Positions 25,626-34,281 of a stretch of 50,129 bases of DNA are shown here, in pieces (the first letter of the stretch is position 1; each line of letters begins with the position of its first letter). The notes under the pieces are model-generated. The model did not search any database. It was not told the DNA's origin and saw nothing but the letters and a program-made list of their open reading frames with translations. The DNA comes from an uncultured Eubacteriales bacterium (lineage in GTDB: Bacteria > Bacillota > Clostridia > Oscillospirales > CAG-272). The position numbers were made by a program, and so were the translations under genes. Location: positions 1 to 50,129 of the forward strand of contig CAKSDP010000014.1 in NCBI GenBank assembly GCA_934446065.1, given 5' to 3'.

Positions 25626-25910
25626 ATGCGATTCGCATACATCATCATGGGGGATTTCGGAAGCGGAACAAAGAGAGCCAAGATCGCCAACGGCAAAGCT
25701 GTTATGATCGGGGTTTCCGACATAGCTGAAGCGGTGATATGCGCTCGCGAGCTTGCAGACAGCGGAATCGGCTGTATTGAGCTGTGCGGCGCATTCGGCG
25801 AGAGCGGCGCCAAGGCGATCATCGAAGCTACCGAAAACAAGATCCCCGTCGGATACGTCACGCATCTGCCGGAGCAGAACGATATATACGCGTCGGTATT
25901 CGGAGAATAA
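25626..25910 (+). CDS. DUF6506-like small protein
   Basis: 94 residues. The opening MRFAYIIMGDFGSG and the central ADSGIGCIELCGAFGESGAK followed by IPVGYVTH match my recollection of the DUF6506 family, small cytosolic proteins of unknown function. One Cys (ELCGAF) is in the most conserved stretch. It starts four bases after the thioredoxin stop and is followed by a terminator, making it the last gene of the HxlR/FTR/thioredoxin operon. A redox or thiol-metabolite role is suggested by context only. Confidence 0.75.
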   Translation: MRFAYIIMGDFGSGTKRAKIANGKAVMIGVSDIAEAVICARELADSGIGCIELCGAFGESGAKAIIEATENKIPVGYVTHLPEQNDIYASVFGE

Positions 25911-25915
25911 AAAAT

Positions 25916-25950
25916 GTGCTGCTGCACTTGGTTGCAGCGGCACTTTTTTA
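25916..25950 (+). terminator. Terminator of the redox operon
   Basis: GTGCTGCTGCA / TGCAGCGGCAC stem (one wobble pair) followed by a T-run, 5 bp past the stop at 25910. Confidence 0.88.
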
Positions 25951-25980
25951 TTTACGGGAATTTCGGGGAGCGCAGCACTA

Positions 25981-26289
25981 CTACACGTCCCATTTGTACT
26001 TTTTCATATCGACGCAGCCGTTCGGCTTGAGCGGCACACCCTCTCGGGAAAGAAGCTTTTCCTGACTTGCAAAGTTCGGTGCGAGCCGCCCTGCGTGATT
26101 CACGACACGATGGCACGGATAATCGCCGTAAATCTCCGCCCGACTCAGCACTTTTCCGACAAGGCGCGAATTTTTCTCGCGGCCGATGAGCGCTGCGATC
26201 TGCCCGTAGGATGCCACCCTGCCCTCCGGTATCTCCTCCACAACGGACAATATTTCATAGACCAATGATTCATCGTTCACACGTGCCAT
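25981..26289 (-). CDS. MGMT-family DNA-binding/alkyltransferase-like protein
   Basis: 102 residues, only the C-terminal DNA-binding domain of the O6-alkylguanine repair family: EIPEGRVASYGQIAALIG, the helix with the Arg finger, and YPCHRVVNHAGRLAP. Short members are often alkyltransferase-like proteins with Trp in place of the active Cys. Here the Cys of PCHRV is kept, so real methyl transfer is possible. The gene lies 23 bp downstream of an AlkA-like glycosylase, forming a small alkylation-repair operon. It ends in TAG. Confidence 0.88.
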   Translation of the reverse strand: MARVNDESLVYEILSVVEEIPEGRVASYGQIAALIGREKNSRLVGKVLSRAEIYGDYPCHRVVNHAGRLAPNFASQEKLLSREGVPLKPNGCVDMKKYKWDV

Positions 26290-26312
26290 TTACGTAGTCC
26301 TCCAAACGGAGA

Positions 26313-26954
26313 TCATTTTGCGCCTTTCGGCGCATAGTCGCGCATTTCCGGTATCGCTCCGCCGGAAACCGCCCACAAATACAAGCTTGCGACGCTGCAA
26401 TACGGAGAAAATCTGCGCCGGTATTTCTCAAACATTGCGCGGTCGATCTTCCTGTGATGGTACACCATGCGGAGCCCGCGCTTTATCGCAAGATCGTCGA
26501 AACTGAATATGTTCGCCCGCTGCATACAGAACAAAAGTATCATTTCCGCAGTCCACACGCCGATCCCGCGCAGCGAAGAAAGCTCCGCTATTGCGTCCGC
26601 GTCTGACAGCTCCCATATCCGCTCGGGTGAGAACGAGCCGCTGTCAACGCGCGCGGCAAAATCCATTATGTACTCCGCCTTGCGGTAGGTCATACCGAAC
26701 GACTGAAGCTCTTGCGCTCCGGCGGAAAGTATGTGCTCGGCATCAACACACAAAAGCCCATCGCGCATACGACGCCAGACAGTCGCCTGCGCCGCAGTCG
26801 ATATCTGCTGACCTATAATGTGATGAACGACAGACGAAAAAATATCCGGATCGACCTCGCGGTAGATGTGCCCCACGCGGGCGATCACATCGCGCATCCG
26901 CTCATCCTTTGCGGCGAGATACGATGTCGCGTCGTCTCCGTATTCAAAATACAA
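26313..26954 (-). CDS. alkA: DNA-3-methyladenine glycosylase II (AlkA-like, HhH-GPD)
   Basis: 213 residues. The helix-hairpin-helix is ELSSLRGIGVWTAEMILLFC, followed by the Gly/Pro-Asp loop with the catalytic Asp in NIFSFDDLAIKRGLR. The N-terminal helix has HHIIGQQIS, typical of AlkA-type glycosylases. It lacks the extra N-terminal domain of E. coli AlkA, as Gram-positive forms usually do. It excises alkylated purines and is followed by an MGMT-family gene. The ATG at 26954 has only a weak ribosome site (GGCGGGTGA). Confidence 0.9.
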   Translation of the reverse strand: MYFEYGDDATSYLAAKDERMRDVIARVGHIYREVDPDIFSSVVHHIIGQQISTAAQATVWRRMRDGLLCVDAEHILSAGAQELQSFGMTYRKAEYIMDFAARVDSGSFSPERIWELSDADAIAELSSLRGIGVWTAEMILLFCMQRANIFSFDDLAIKRGLRMVYHHRKIDRAMFEKYRRRFSPYCSVASLYLWAVSGGAIPEMRDYAPKGAK

Positions 26955-27167
26955 TCTGTTTCACCCGCCCCGCTTTATTACTGAATCTATTGTACCATAA
27001 AACAAGAGAAAAGGAACAAAAATTGAATAATTTATCCGTAAAGCGTACTGTTTTTCACCGTGCTGATGACATCTTCCCGGGCGCGCGAACAGAACAGCAA
27101 AAGAGGGGACTTTGAAAGGAGCCTTCACTTAGGGATTGTAAGAAAAAACAGTTTTTGAGTGACGTCT
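26955..27167. other. Intergenic stretch with no supported feature
   Basis: 213 bp between the alkA start and the broken end of the surface-protein pseudogene. A minus-strand TACAAT-like -10 near 26990 may serve alkA. I see no gene, terminator or repeat with confidence, and the surface gene's true 3' end appears to be missing here. Confidence 0.5.
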
Positions 27168-30100
27168 TCAAGCGGTGACAAAAGAAATAACGACCATACA
27201 AGAGTATGAAAGCTCCTGTGTGATCGTTTTGTTATGCTCAAGTACCAAAATGGTATGTGAGATTACAACAACATTCTCGCGCTGATCCGAAAGCCCCGCA
27301 TTCAGCGCCTCGGTTAAGGTTGCATAATAGCCGACAAAATCGTCTGCCGTTACCTTTGCAACTGCGGCAACATCGCAATGGCGACAGGTAAGGGTCTCCT
27401 CATCAATTTCGTGTTTTGCATATATGGTAATGTATACCGTCAGTGTGTTGCCCGCCTTATCGGTAACACCCAGAATCTGCTCTTTATTATTTAATGCGTG
27501 CCGACACAACTCACCGTCGCTGTTAAGGGATTGTTCCCTGCCATCAAGAGCTATCTTATCTATATTCTTATCGCTGAGTTTAACTCTTGTTTCAAGGCAG
27601 TAGGTGTAGTGCCCGCCGTCAACCATATTTTCTATTACGGGCGCGGTCTTGTCTATCTCAAATTCCTCGGAGCCGGCATATGCCACATTGTCTGTATAGT
27701 CGGTCAGGCGTACATAGACAACATACTGCCGTTCGGTGGAAAGACCTATGGAACCGGTGTACTCACGGAATTCCGAAGAAGTTTTAACCGCCTCTTCACT
27801 CAGAACGGTATCACTGATAAGGTATTCGATCTTTACCGCGTGCTTTGCCGCGTCATAACCCGGCTGCGTATAGGAGTCGTCGTCTGCGGTGATCGACACC
27901 GTGATTTCTTCCTTATAGAATATGCCGAAAGAAATGGTGTTCAAGAGCGACTGCCACCAGCTGCGCTCTTTGATAGTGATCTCGCCAGTGGGAGCTGTGG
28001 TATCCGGCGCAAAATCGCCGTACTCAGCGTGACAAACAGAGCAGATCGCTTTTTCGAAGTAGCCGGACTCGCGGTCGTTTTTGCCGCTGTCATGCGGGCA
28101 GGCGTAATCGCACTCGGCGTACTTGCCGTCCGCGTATGTATGGGTGTGCGGCTTGATAACGCATTCTTCACCGTAAACAAAGGCGACATATACGTCTTCT
28201 CCATCTCCTTCAATCTGCCAATATGCTTCATCTTCGGCATCAATATATTTGCCGTCCTTATCAAAGAGCATACTTCCGTCGGCAAAAAGCGCTTTCAGCC
28301 CTACATAATCAATGGCGGTGATACCTGTACGATCATAGAAAATTCCGTCATACAGAGTTGCAGATGTGATTTTTACCGAAGAATGCACTCCAAACACATC
28401 AGCCACGCCGAACGGTCCTGTAAAGGTCCCGTTTACCACCGTAAGGCTTCCGCTGAAAATATAAGCCGCACAGGAACGGGCGCCTTCAAATCCGTGACCG
28501 GCGGTTAGTTCTACCCCGTCCAAAGTTACCGTTCCGCCGTCAATTTCCAAAGCGTTGGCATATGCATTGTTTATATCCGTTCTGTCTACGCTGAAGGTAT
28601 TGATCAGCTTACCGTTTTTAACGGTGATATCCGCCGTACCACTGACGGTAAGCAACTGATTTGTTTTCTCACCGCTGACGGTCTTGCCGTTCAAATCAAA
28701 GGTAAATTTGCCGGACTGTGCAATGATACCGTCTTCCGCATTGTTAAGTGTTATATCGCAGAGCAGCTTCAGCGTCGAGCCTTCGTTATCGATCGCCGCA
28801 GTCCATGCGTCGGTAAAGGCTTCGTAATTTGCCGAAGTGCCGTCCGCCTATGTGAGCACGGCAGTATAGATCTGCCGCCGGCAGACATCTTCGCACTTGC
28901 CGTCCGCCGCTTCAACGATGATATTCTCGCCGAGGCTGCCGTTTGCCAATGTGAGTTTGCTATCCGCGTTGACAACAAATCCGCCGCTGCCGGAAATCGT
29001 ATTTGTGTTCAGATCAAGTTTTATACTGTTGCTTCTATCAAGTATGTACTGACTGTTAAGCTCGTAATTTTGCAGCAGAACAACAGTTACTTCCTCTGTC
29101 ATGTTAGACTAAACGGAATCCAGAGCCGAGATGAAAGAGTCAAATCCTATCACAGCCCCGTCCTTGGATTTGATCGCCGCTTCAAGCTGTTTGCCGCAGG
29201 TCTCGCACTTGCCCGCAGCAGTGTCCACCGTACTGTGGTCGCAGTTGAAGCCGCAGGGGCAGGCACTGCCGCTGAAATCGTGGGTATGGGAAACGATCAC
29301 CATGCTTTCGGTGCTCTCGTTCGCCGTATAAGCATTGGAAACAAATTCCTGCGGATCGGAAACGGTCACGGTGTTACTGTCATAATCATAACTGCACTTA
29401 ACAAAGGCAGTACCCTCGGGCAGATAGTCCGCAAGTACCTTGCCCTCCGGCACCTGTAAGCCACTCAGCAGAGCCGCGCCCTCTTTGAGGATAAGGGTAC
29501 CGTCGTTAAGAGTGATTGAAGGATATGGGACATCTATGTCATACTGACCGCCCTTGACACGGACATCTTCCTCTATCGTCACACTTCCGCCGTTTATCAT
29601 AATGCCGGTTCGGGCACTGGAACCGGACCACCTGGAAGAGCTCACCGTTTTTCAAGGTAACGCTGCCGCCGTTTACGGTCAGAGGAACAAAGCTCCCATC
29701 TTCAATGTCGCCGCTCCATCTATTACCACCCAGGTCAATGGTGACCGTACCGTCGGTGACGACAACATTTTCATTTACCTGCCGCGCAAGGGTTAAGCTC
29801 GGTATACTCCGTGCAGCTCTGCTCGGTGCCGTCTGCGGCGATGTATTTCACGCCCGGCTCGGGCACAACCGATATCTCACGGTAAAGCGCAGATTCGGCG
29901 TCCTTGTCATCTGCATCCTTCTGATACGTGAAGCCCTTTGCAAGCAGATCATCTACCTTGCCGCCGTCCTCGCGCAGAATGCTCGGAATGCTGTAAACCT
30001 GAACGAAGTTGCCCATTTTATCCAAATCAGAGCTTGTAAAGGTGCTGGAAAACTTACCGCCCGACAGGCTGACCTTGCCGTCGAATCCCTCTGCTATACG

Positions 30101-30790
30101 CAAAGCATTGCCCTGCTGGGTGATAAATGTGCCGCCGTTTACGGTCAGATTGCCGCTCTTCACATAAAGGGGCACAATGTTGTTATCTTCGCCGAACTTG
30201 CTGCCGTTTATGGTAACATTTCCGCCGTCAAGATAGAGAATGCTGCCCGAGATCTTGTCGTAATTAGATGTTTTATTCTTGATACCGTCGCCGCCGACAT
30301 CCTCGATGGTGAGCGTTCCGCCCTCCATATAAAACACGCTGTTGGAGATATCGGTGCCGTTCGGATAGTAGAAAATACCGCCGAGGGTTTCCCTGTTTTC
30401 GGAGTTGTTTACCACGGTCAGGTGGGCGTTTGTTCCCTTTTCAAAGGTGAACATACTTGCCGACGCCTGATCTCTGGTATTGCGGTTATACATATCAAAG
30501 CCGTTAACATCAAGCGTTATATCGCAGTTATCCTCGGCGGTAAAGGTTACCCCAAGGACCATGCTGCCCTTAAAACTTTGCAGCACCTTGACCGTACAGG
30601 GATCGGTCAGCTTCTTGGCCGCATCAAACGCCTCCTGAACGGTGGCGTATTCGGTTTCCGTCCCGTTTACCGTAACCGATGCCTGATTGCCATCCGCCGC
30701 AAACACCGTCATCGGCGCCATGGACAGCACCATGATGAGCGACAAAAATACGGGAAGGATGTGTTTCTCAAACATATTCTTGAAATTCAC
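27168..30790 (-). pseudogene. Decayed large surface protein (right-handed repeat and Ig-like domains)
   Basis: One ancestral gene read from 30790 (GTG behind AAAAGGAG) to 27168. The start encodes a clear signal peptide (HILPVFLSLIMVLSMAPMTV then FAADG). Next come many short beta-helix repeats (GGTLTIEDVGG, GGNVTINGSKFG, SGNLTVNGGTF), then Ig-like modules with SWWQSLLNTISFGIFYKEEI. It is broken by a frameshift near 29795, a second near 29640, and in-frame TAG codons at 29109-29111 and 28848-28850. The second TAG replaces a residue where LT-Tyr-ADGT would be expected. No LPXTG or SLH anchor remains at the C-terminus, so the 3' end is also lost. Ancestral role: cell-surface adhesin-like protein. 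Confidence 0.85.
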
Positions 30791-30892
30791 GTGTTTGTCT
30801 CCTTTTCTGAACTGTTGATGTTGCATATATCACAAGTCCGCGTCACTTCGCGGACATTATCTGCTTTCACGCAAGCAGAATACTACGAGTTT

Positions 30893-30921
30893 ATTTTACC
30901 GTACATGAATAAAAAAATCAA
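30893..30921 (-). promoter_or_regulatory. Promoter of the surface-protein pseudogene
   Basis: Minus-strand TTGATT (30916-30921) and TAAAAT (30893-30898) with a 17 bp spacer, about 100 bp upstream of the GTG start. Confidence 0.65.
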
Positions 30922-30928
30922 TCGATTT

Positions 30929-30960
30929 GGCGCAAGCGGTCAAAAAACGGCGCAAGCGGT
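30929..30960 (-). repeat. Paired 12-bp direct repeat, candidate response-regulator box
   Basis: ACCGCTTGCGCC occurs twice on the minus strand (30949-30960 and 30929-30940), 20 bp apart start to start (two helical turns), with the nearer copy 7 bp from the -35 box. Tandem boxes with this layout are used by LytTR-type activators (VirR, AgrA, ComE). No LytTR gene lies in the window. Confidence 0.6.
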
Positions 30961-30975
30961 AAACAATCTCCCGAA

Positions 30976-31012
30976 ACAGCAAAAGGCAGACCGTAAAAGT
31001 CTGCCTTTCGGG
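30976..31012 (-). terminator. Terminator of the histidine kinase operon
   Basis: AAAGGCAGAC / GTCTGCCTTT hairpin with a TTTTGCTGTTT tail on the minus strand, starting 28 bp beyond the kinase stop. Outer CTCCCGAAA / TTTCGGGAG pairing could extend it. Confidence 0.75.
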
Positions 31013-31039
31013 AGTATATTCCTTTGATTTTTTGCACGG

Positions 31040-33229
31040 TCAGCGAGACGTTTGCTCGTGTATCGTCCGCTTGACCGCATTGATCTGAAGCGGCTTTGCG
31101 AGATGCGCATTCATACCCGCCGCGATGCATTTCTTTGCATCCTCGGCGAACGCATTTGCGGTCATCGCGATGATCGGAATTGTCGCCGCGTCGGGGCGGT
31201 CGGTCTCGCGTATCAGCTTTGTCGCGGTATAGCCGTCCATCACCGGCATCATCACATCCATAAGTATCGCGTCGAATGTGCCGGGCGGCGTTTTCCTGTA
31301 CAGCTCCACAGCCTGCTTGCCGTCATTTACGACTGTGATATGCGCGCCCTCGTCAGTCAGGAGCATCTCCGCGATCTCGGCATTAAGGTCATTGTCCTCC
31401 ACGAGCATGAGATTCAGCCCGCGAATGCTTGATTCTTCCGCGACGATCTGCTGCGGCTTCTCCGGAGCCTTATCCGAGATCTCGAACGGGATCGTGATCA
31501 CAAATGTAGTGCCGACGCCCTCCGTACTGCTGATCCCGATAGTGCCGTTCATCTTTTCCACGAGGTTCTTTACGATCGTCATACCAAGCCCCGTTCCCTG
31601 ATAAACGATTCTTACGTCGGAGCGCTCCTGAGCAAACGGCTCGAATATGTGCCCGAGGAACTCTTCGCTTATGCCGATTCCGGTATCCGATATCGTCCAG
31701 CGGTATATCACGGTATTATTATCGACGCCGAGGCACTTGAGCGAGGTTCTGACCTTTCCGCCGACCTTGTTGTACTTAATGCAGTTGGTGTAGATGTTGA
31801 GGAATATCTGCCGCAGGTGCAGAGGACTTCCGTACACCTTGCACGGCGCAAATGTATCGGAATCTTTGTCGTACTCGAGCGTTATTCCGTAATCTGCCGC
31901 GCGCTGTTCGATTATGGTCAGGACATCCTTTGAAAGGTCGCCGAGATCCATCGGCTCATGCGCGATCACAATCCCCCCGCTCTCGAGCCTGCTCATTTGC
32001 AGGACATCGTTTATAAGCGACAGCAGATGATTTGCCGCAATGCGCATCTTCTCTCGGTTGGCGTTGACAAGCTCCGCATCGTCGGGATGAGCGGCATCTA
32101 TTTCGAGCAGTCCTATAATTCCGTTAAGCGGAGTTCTCATATCGTGGCTCATGCGTGAAAGGAAGCCCGTTTTCGCGGCATTTGCGCGATCCGCCTGACT
32201 CACGGCAGCGCTGAGCTGCTCGTTTTTCTCGCAGAGGCTGCGCGCGTACTCCTTCTGCGCCTCAAGCTGTTCCTCGCGATACACCTGCACCGTCCACCAT
32301 CTGACCGCATTTATAACAAATACGATCGCTATATAGAAGATCAGCGCATACAGCATAACCCGCGGGGTCGTGCCGAATACATTCCGTTCGGGTATAAAGC
32401 TGTACACATAGAAATCACGTCCACGCTGCATCAGCCCGAAATACTGCGGTTCAGAGCCGTCATTACGCCCGGCGTGCCACAGGGTGTTTCTGACTTTCGC
32501 AGCATTTATCCTGCGGATGATCGCGATATCATTTGTGCTCACACCTATCAGCGACTCATCGTTTGAAGCGACGATTGTATCGCCACTGCTCACCATAACG
32601 GTGGCGTTATTCTCGGATGTATAGCCGCAGAGAAACGATGAAACAGAGAGCCGGAACGCATCGAGGTATTCGACGGGAGTGCTGTAATACGCAACGATTA
32701 TACCATCCTCATCCACTCTTGCCGTTGCGGCAAGATCGACCTCGCATCCGTCTGTATCGTAAAAACGCACTGCGTATCGCTTCTCCGGACATGATGCCGT
32801 GCCGATCAGCGCGGGTGAATCCAGATATTCCGGTAAAAGCTCCGGTGCATAGCCGCTTGCATGGTACTCCGACACGATCGCACCGTCCGGGTCGAGCAGA
32901 AGTATTCCCGACACATAACTCTCTCTTGCACAGTCCGGCAGATCGGGAACCGAATGCGACATAGCGTCGTCCACAAGCTTATGAGAGATCTGTCCGCAGC
33001 TCTCGATCACGCGCATAAGGCTCTTGGTCTCGGCGGCAAGATCGGTTCGGGCATAGCGGTTGCACTGCTCCTTTATGTAGCTCGTAGTCGTAAGAAGCGC
33101 ATTTTCGGTGTTCTTCATATCGGAGCTCGCCGATATCATAAAAACTATGACCATAATAAGAACACCCACTAGGAGCTGTGTTATTATCTGACGCTTGGAG
33201 ACAAGTCTCAGGCTTTTCTTATTTTTCAT
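31040..33229 (-). CDS. Hybrid sensor histidine kinase with C-terminal receiver
   Basis: 729 residues. A membrane helix near the N-terminus (QLLVGVLIMVIVFMISA), an extracytoplasmic sensor of about 260 residues, and a second helix (VMLYALIFYIAIVFVIN) are followed by a short coiled coil. Then come HisKA with the phosphorylated His in FLSRMSHDMRTPLNG, a HATPase_c domain (DTGIGISEEF, GTGLGMTIV, GVGTTFVI) and a receiver with the phospho-Asp in AILMDVMMPVMDG. The start at 33229 follows GGAGGC and overlaps the solute-binding lipoprotein gene by 11 bp, suggesting the lipoprotein delivers the signal. There is no separate output regulator in the operon. Confidence 0.92.
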   Translation of the reverse strand: MKNKKSLRLVSKRQIITQLLVGVLIMVIVFMISASSDMKNTENALLTTTSYIKEQCNRYARTDLAAETKSLMRVIESCGQISHKLVDDAMSHSVPDLPDCARESYVSGILLLDPDGAIVSEYHASGYAPELLPEYLDSPALIGTASCPEKRYAVRFYDTDGCEVDLAATARVDEDGIIVAYYSTPVEYLDAFRLSVSSFLCGYTSENNATVMVSSGDTIVASNDESLIGVSTNDIAIIRRINAAKVRNTLWHAGRNDGSEPQYFGLMQRGRDFYVYSFIPERNVFGTTPRVMLYALIFYIAIVFVINAVRWWTVQVYREEQLEAQKEYARSLCEKNEQLSAAVSQADRANAAKTGFLSRMSHDMRTPLNGIIGLLEIDAAHPDDAELVNANREKMRIAANHLLSLINDVLQMSRLESGGIVIAHEPMDLGDLSKDVLTIIEQRAADYGITLEYDKDSDTFAPCKVYGSPLHLRQIFLNIYTNCIKYNKVGGKVRTSLKCLGVDNNTVIYRWTISDTGIGISEEFLGHIFEPFAQERSDVRIVYQGTGLGMTIVKNLVEKMNGTIGISSTEGVGTTFVITIPFEISDKAPEKPQQIVAEESSIRGLNLMLVEDNDLNAEIAEMLLTDEGAHITVVNDGKQAVELYRKTPPGTFDAILMDVMMPVMDGYTATKLIRETDRPDAATIPIIAMTANAFAEDAKKCIAAGMNAHLAKPLQINAVKRTIHEQTSR

Positions 33230-34067
33230 AGCCGTCCGCCTCCAGATATTTCTGCGGGTTCTCAAGATATTTTCCGAGTATTCTCTCAAGCGTTCCGTCG
33301 TTTTTCATTTCAGCGAATACCTTTGACAGTTCCAAATTGATTCCTCTGTTATCTTCAATGGAAAAAGCCACACCGAGACCGACAATCAGAAGCGGTTCGT
33401 CAAGGATACGGTAATCAAGATCGTAGTCCTCCATACACTGCAGTATTGAAGTCTCGTGCGCGGCAATAGCATCGACATACCCCTTGCTCAGGTACGGATA
33501 AATAAGTTCGCGGTTTTGAAGAGAGAATATCTCGCCGATCTCCGGAATCCTCGGATCAGAGTGTGAGAGAAATATTTCCTCCGGCTTTGTCGTGGACTGC
33601 ACCGCAATCCTGCATCCTTCAAGGTCTGCAAGGCTGTTGATATCGCTGTCCCGTATCACCGCCACGACCTGACGGCTGTACATATACGGGGCGCTCCAAT
33701 TGTACTGATTCTCACGACCGTCAATCGAAAAGCTGCCCCATATACAGTCGATTTCACCGCTCTCCACAAGCTCCTTTTTCTCTTCCCAATTGATCAGGAC
33801 AAAATTCGGATTGTATCCCATGCGACAGAAAGCCTCCGTAGCAAGGTCAACGTCGATCCCCGTAAGACGACCATCAGCATCCTCATAATTATACGGGGGA
33901 AAGCTGTCGCTGCCGATAACTATCTCCGGCAAATTTTTATCCGATTCGGCGGCGTCCTCAGCACTGCTTTCACATCCTGCAAAGGACAGCATCACAAAGC
34001 ACGCAGCGCAAAATGCCGCAAGTATCCTTTCGGAAAGCGAGAATAAAGCAAAACGAATTTTTCGCAT
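33219..34067 (-). CDS. Solute-binding lipoprotein, amino-acid type (SBP family 3)
   Basis: 282 residues with a lipobox LSFAGC after a hydrophobic N-terminus. The family-3 fold begins VIGSDSFPPYNYEDADGRLT and GIDVDLATEAFCRMGY. It continues with IDCIWGSFSIDGREN and a C-terminal VFAEMKNDGTLERILGKYL. No ABC permease or ATPase is nearby; instead it overlaps the hybrid kinase by 11 bp. It therefore probably acts as a ligand receptor for the kinase rather than a transport component. The ligand is unknown. Confidence 0.88.
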   Translation of the reverse strand: MRKIRFALFSLSERILAAFCAACFVMLSFAGCESSAEDAAESDKNLPEIVIGSDSFPPYNYEDADGRLTGIDVDLATEAFCRMGYNPNFVLINWEEKKELVESGEIDCIWGSFSIDGRENQYNWSAPYMYSRQVVAVIRDSDINSLADLEGCRIAVQSTTKPEEIFLSHSDPRIPEIGEIFSLQNRELIYPYLSKGYVDAIAAHETSILQCMEDYDLDYRILDEPLLIVGLGVAFSIEDNRGINLELSKVFAEMKNDGTLERILGKYLENPQKYLEADGYEK

Positions 34068-34136
34068 AAGAGACTCCCGAAACTTAAAAATGGAACGCCG
34101 TATAAGGCGATCGCTCGGATAGAATTACACGCCATG

Positions 34137-34165
34137 ATTATAACATTGTATTTTAACCTTTTCAA
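34137..34165 (-). promoter_or_regulatory. Promoter of the lipoprotein-kinase operon
   Basis: Minus-strand TTGAAA (34160-34165) and TATAAT (34137-34142) with a 17 bp spacer, about 70 bp ahead of the lipoprotein start. Confidence 0.75.
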
Positions 34166-34237
34166 TGGGTAGACAAGAAAATTTTTCTTTTTCAATATTT
34201 CTTTTTCGATAAAATCACCGAAAATCGTGCTGACAAA

Positions 34238-34265
34238 AAGGAAGGGCGCTCCTCACGGAGCGCCC
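34238..34265 (-). terminator. Terminator of ohyA
   Basis: GGGCGCTCC / GGAGCGCCC hairpin followed on the minus strand by TTCCTTTTTG, 17 bp past the ohyA stop. Confidence 0.8.
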
Positions 34266-34281
34266 GGGATCGGTTCCGATA

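Noticed and set aside
29705..31027. Plus-strand open frame of 440 codons
   Set aside because: It is opposite the surface-protein pseudogene and its promoter, with no coding signals of its own.
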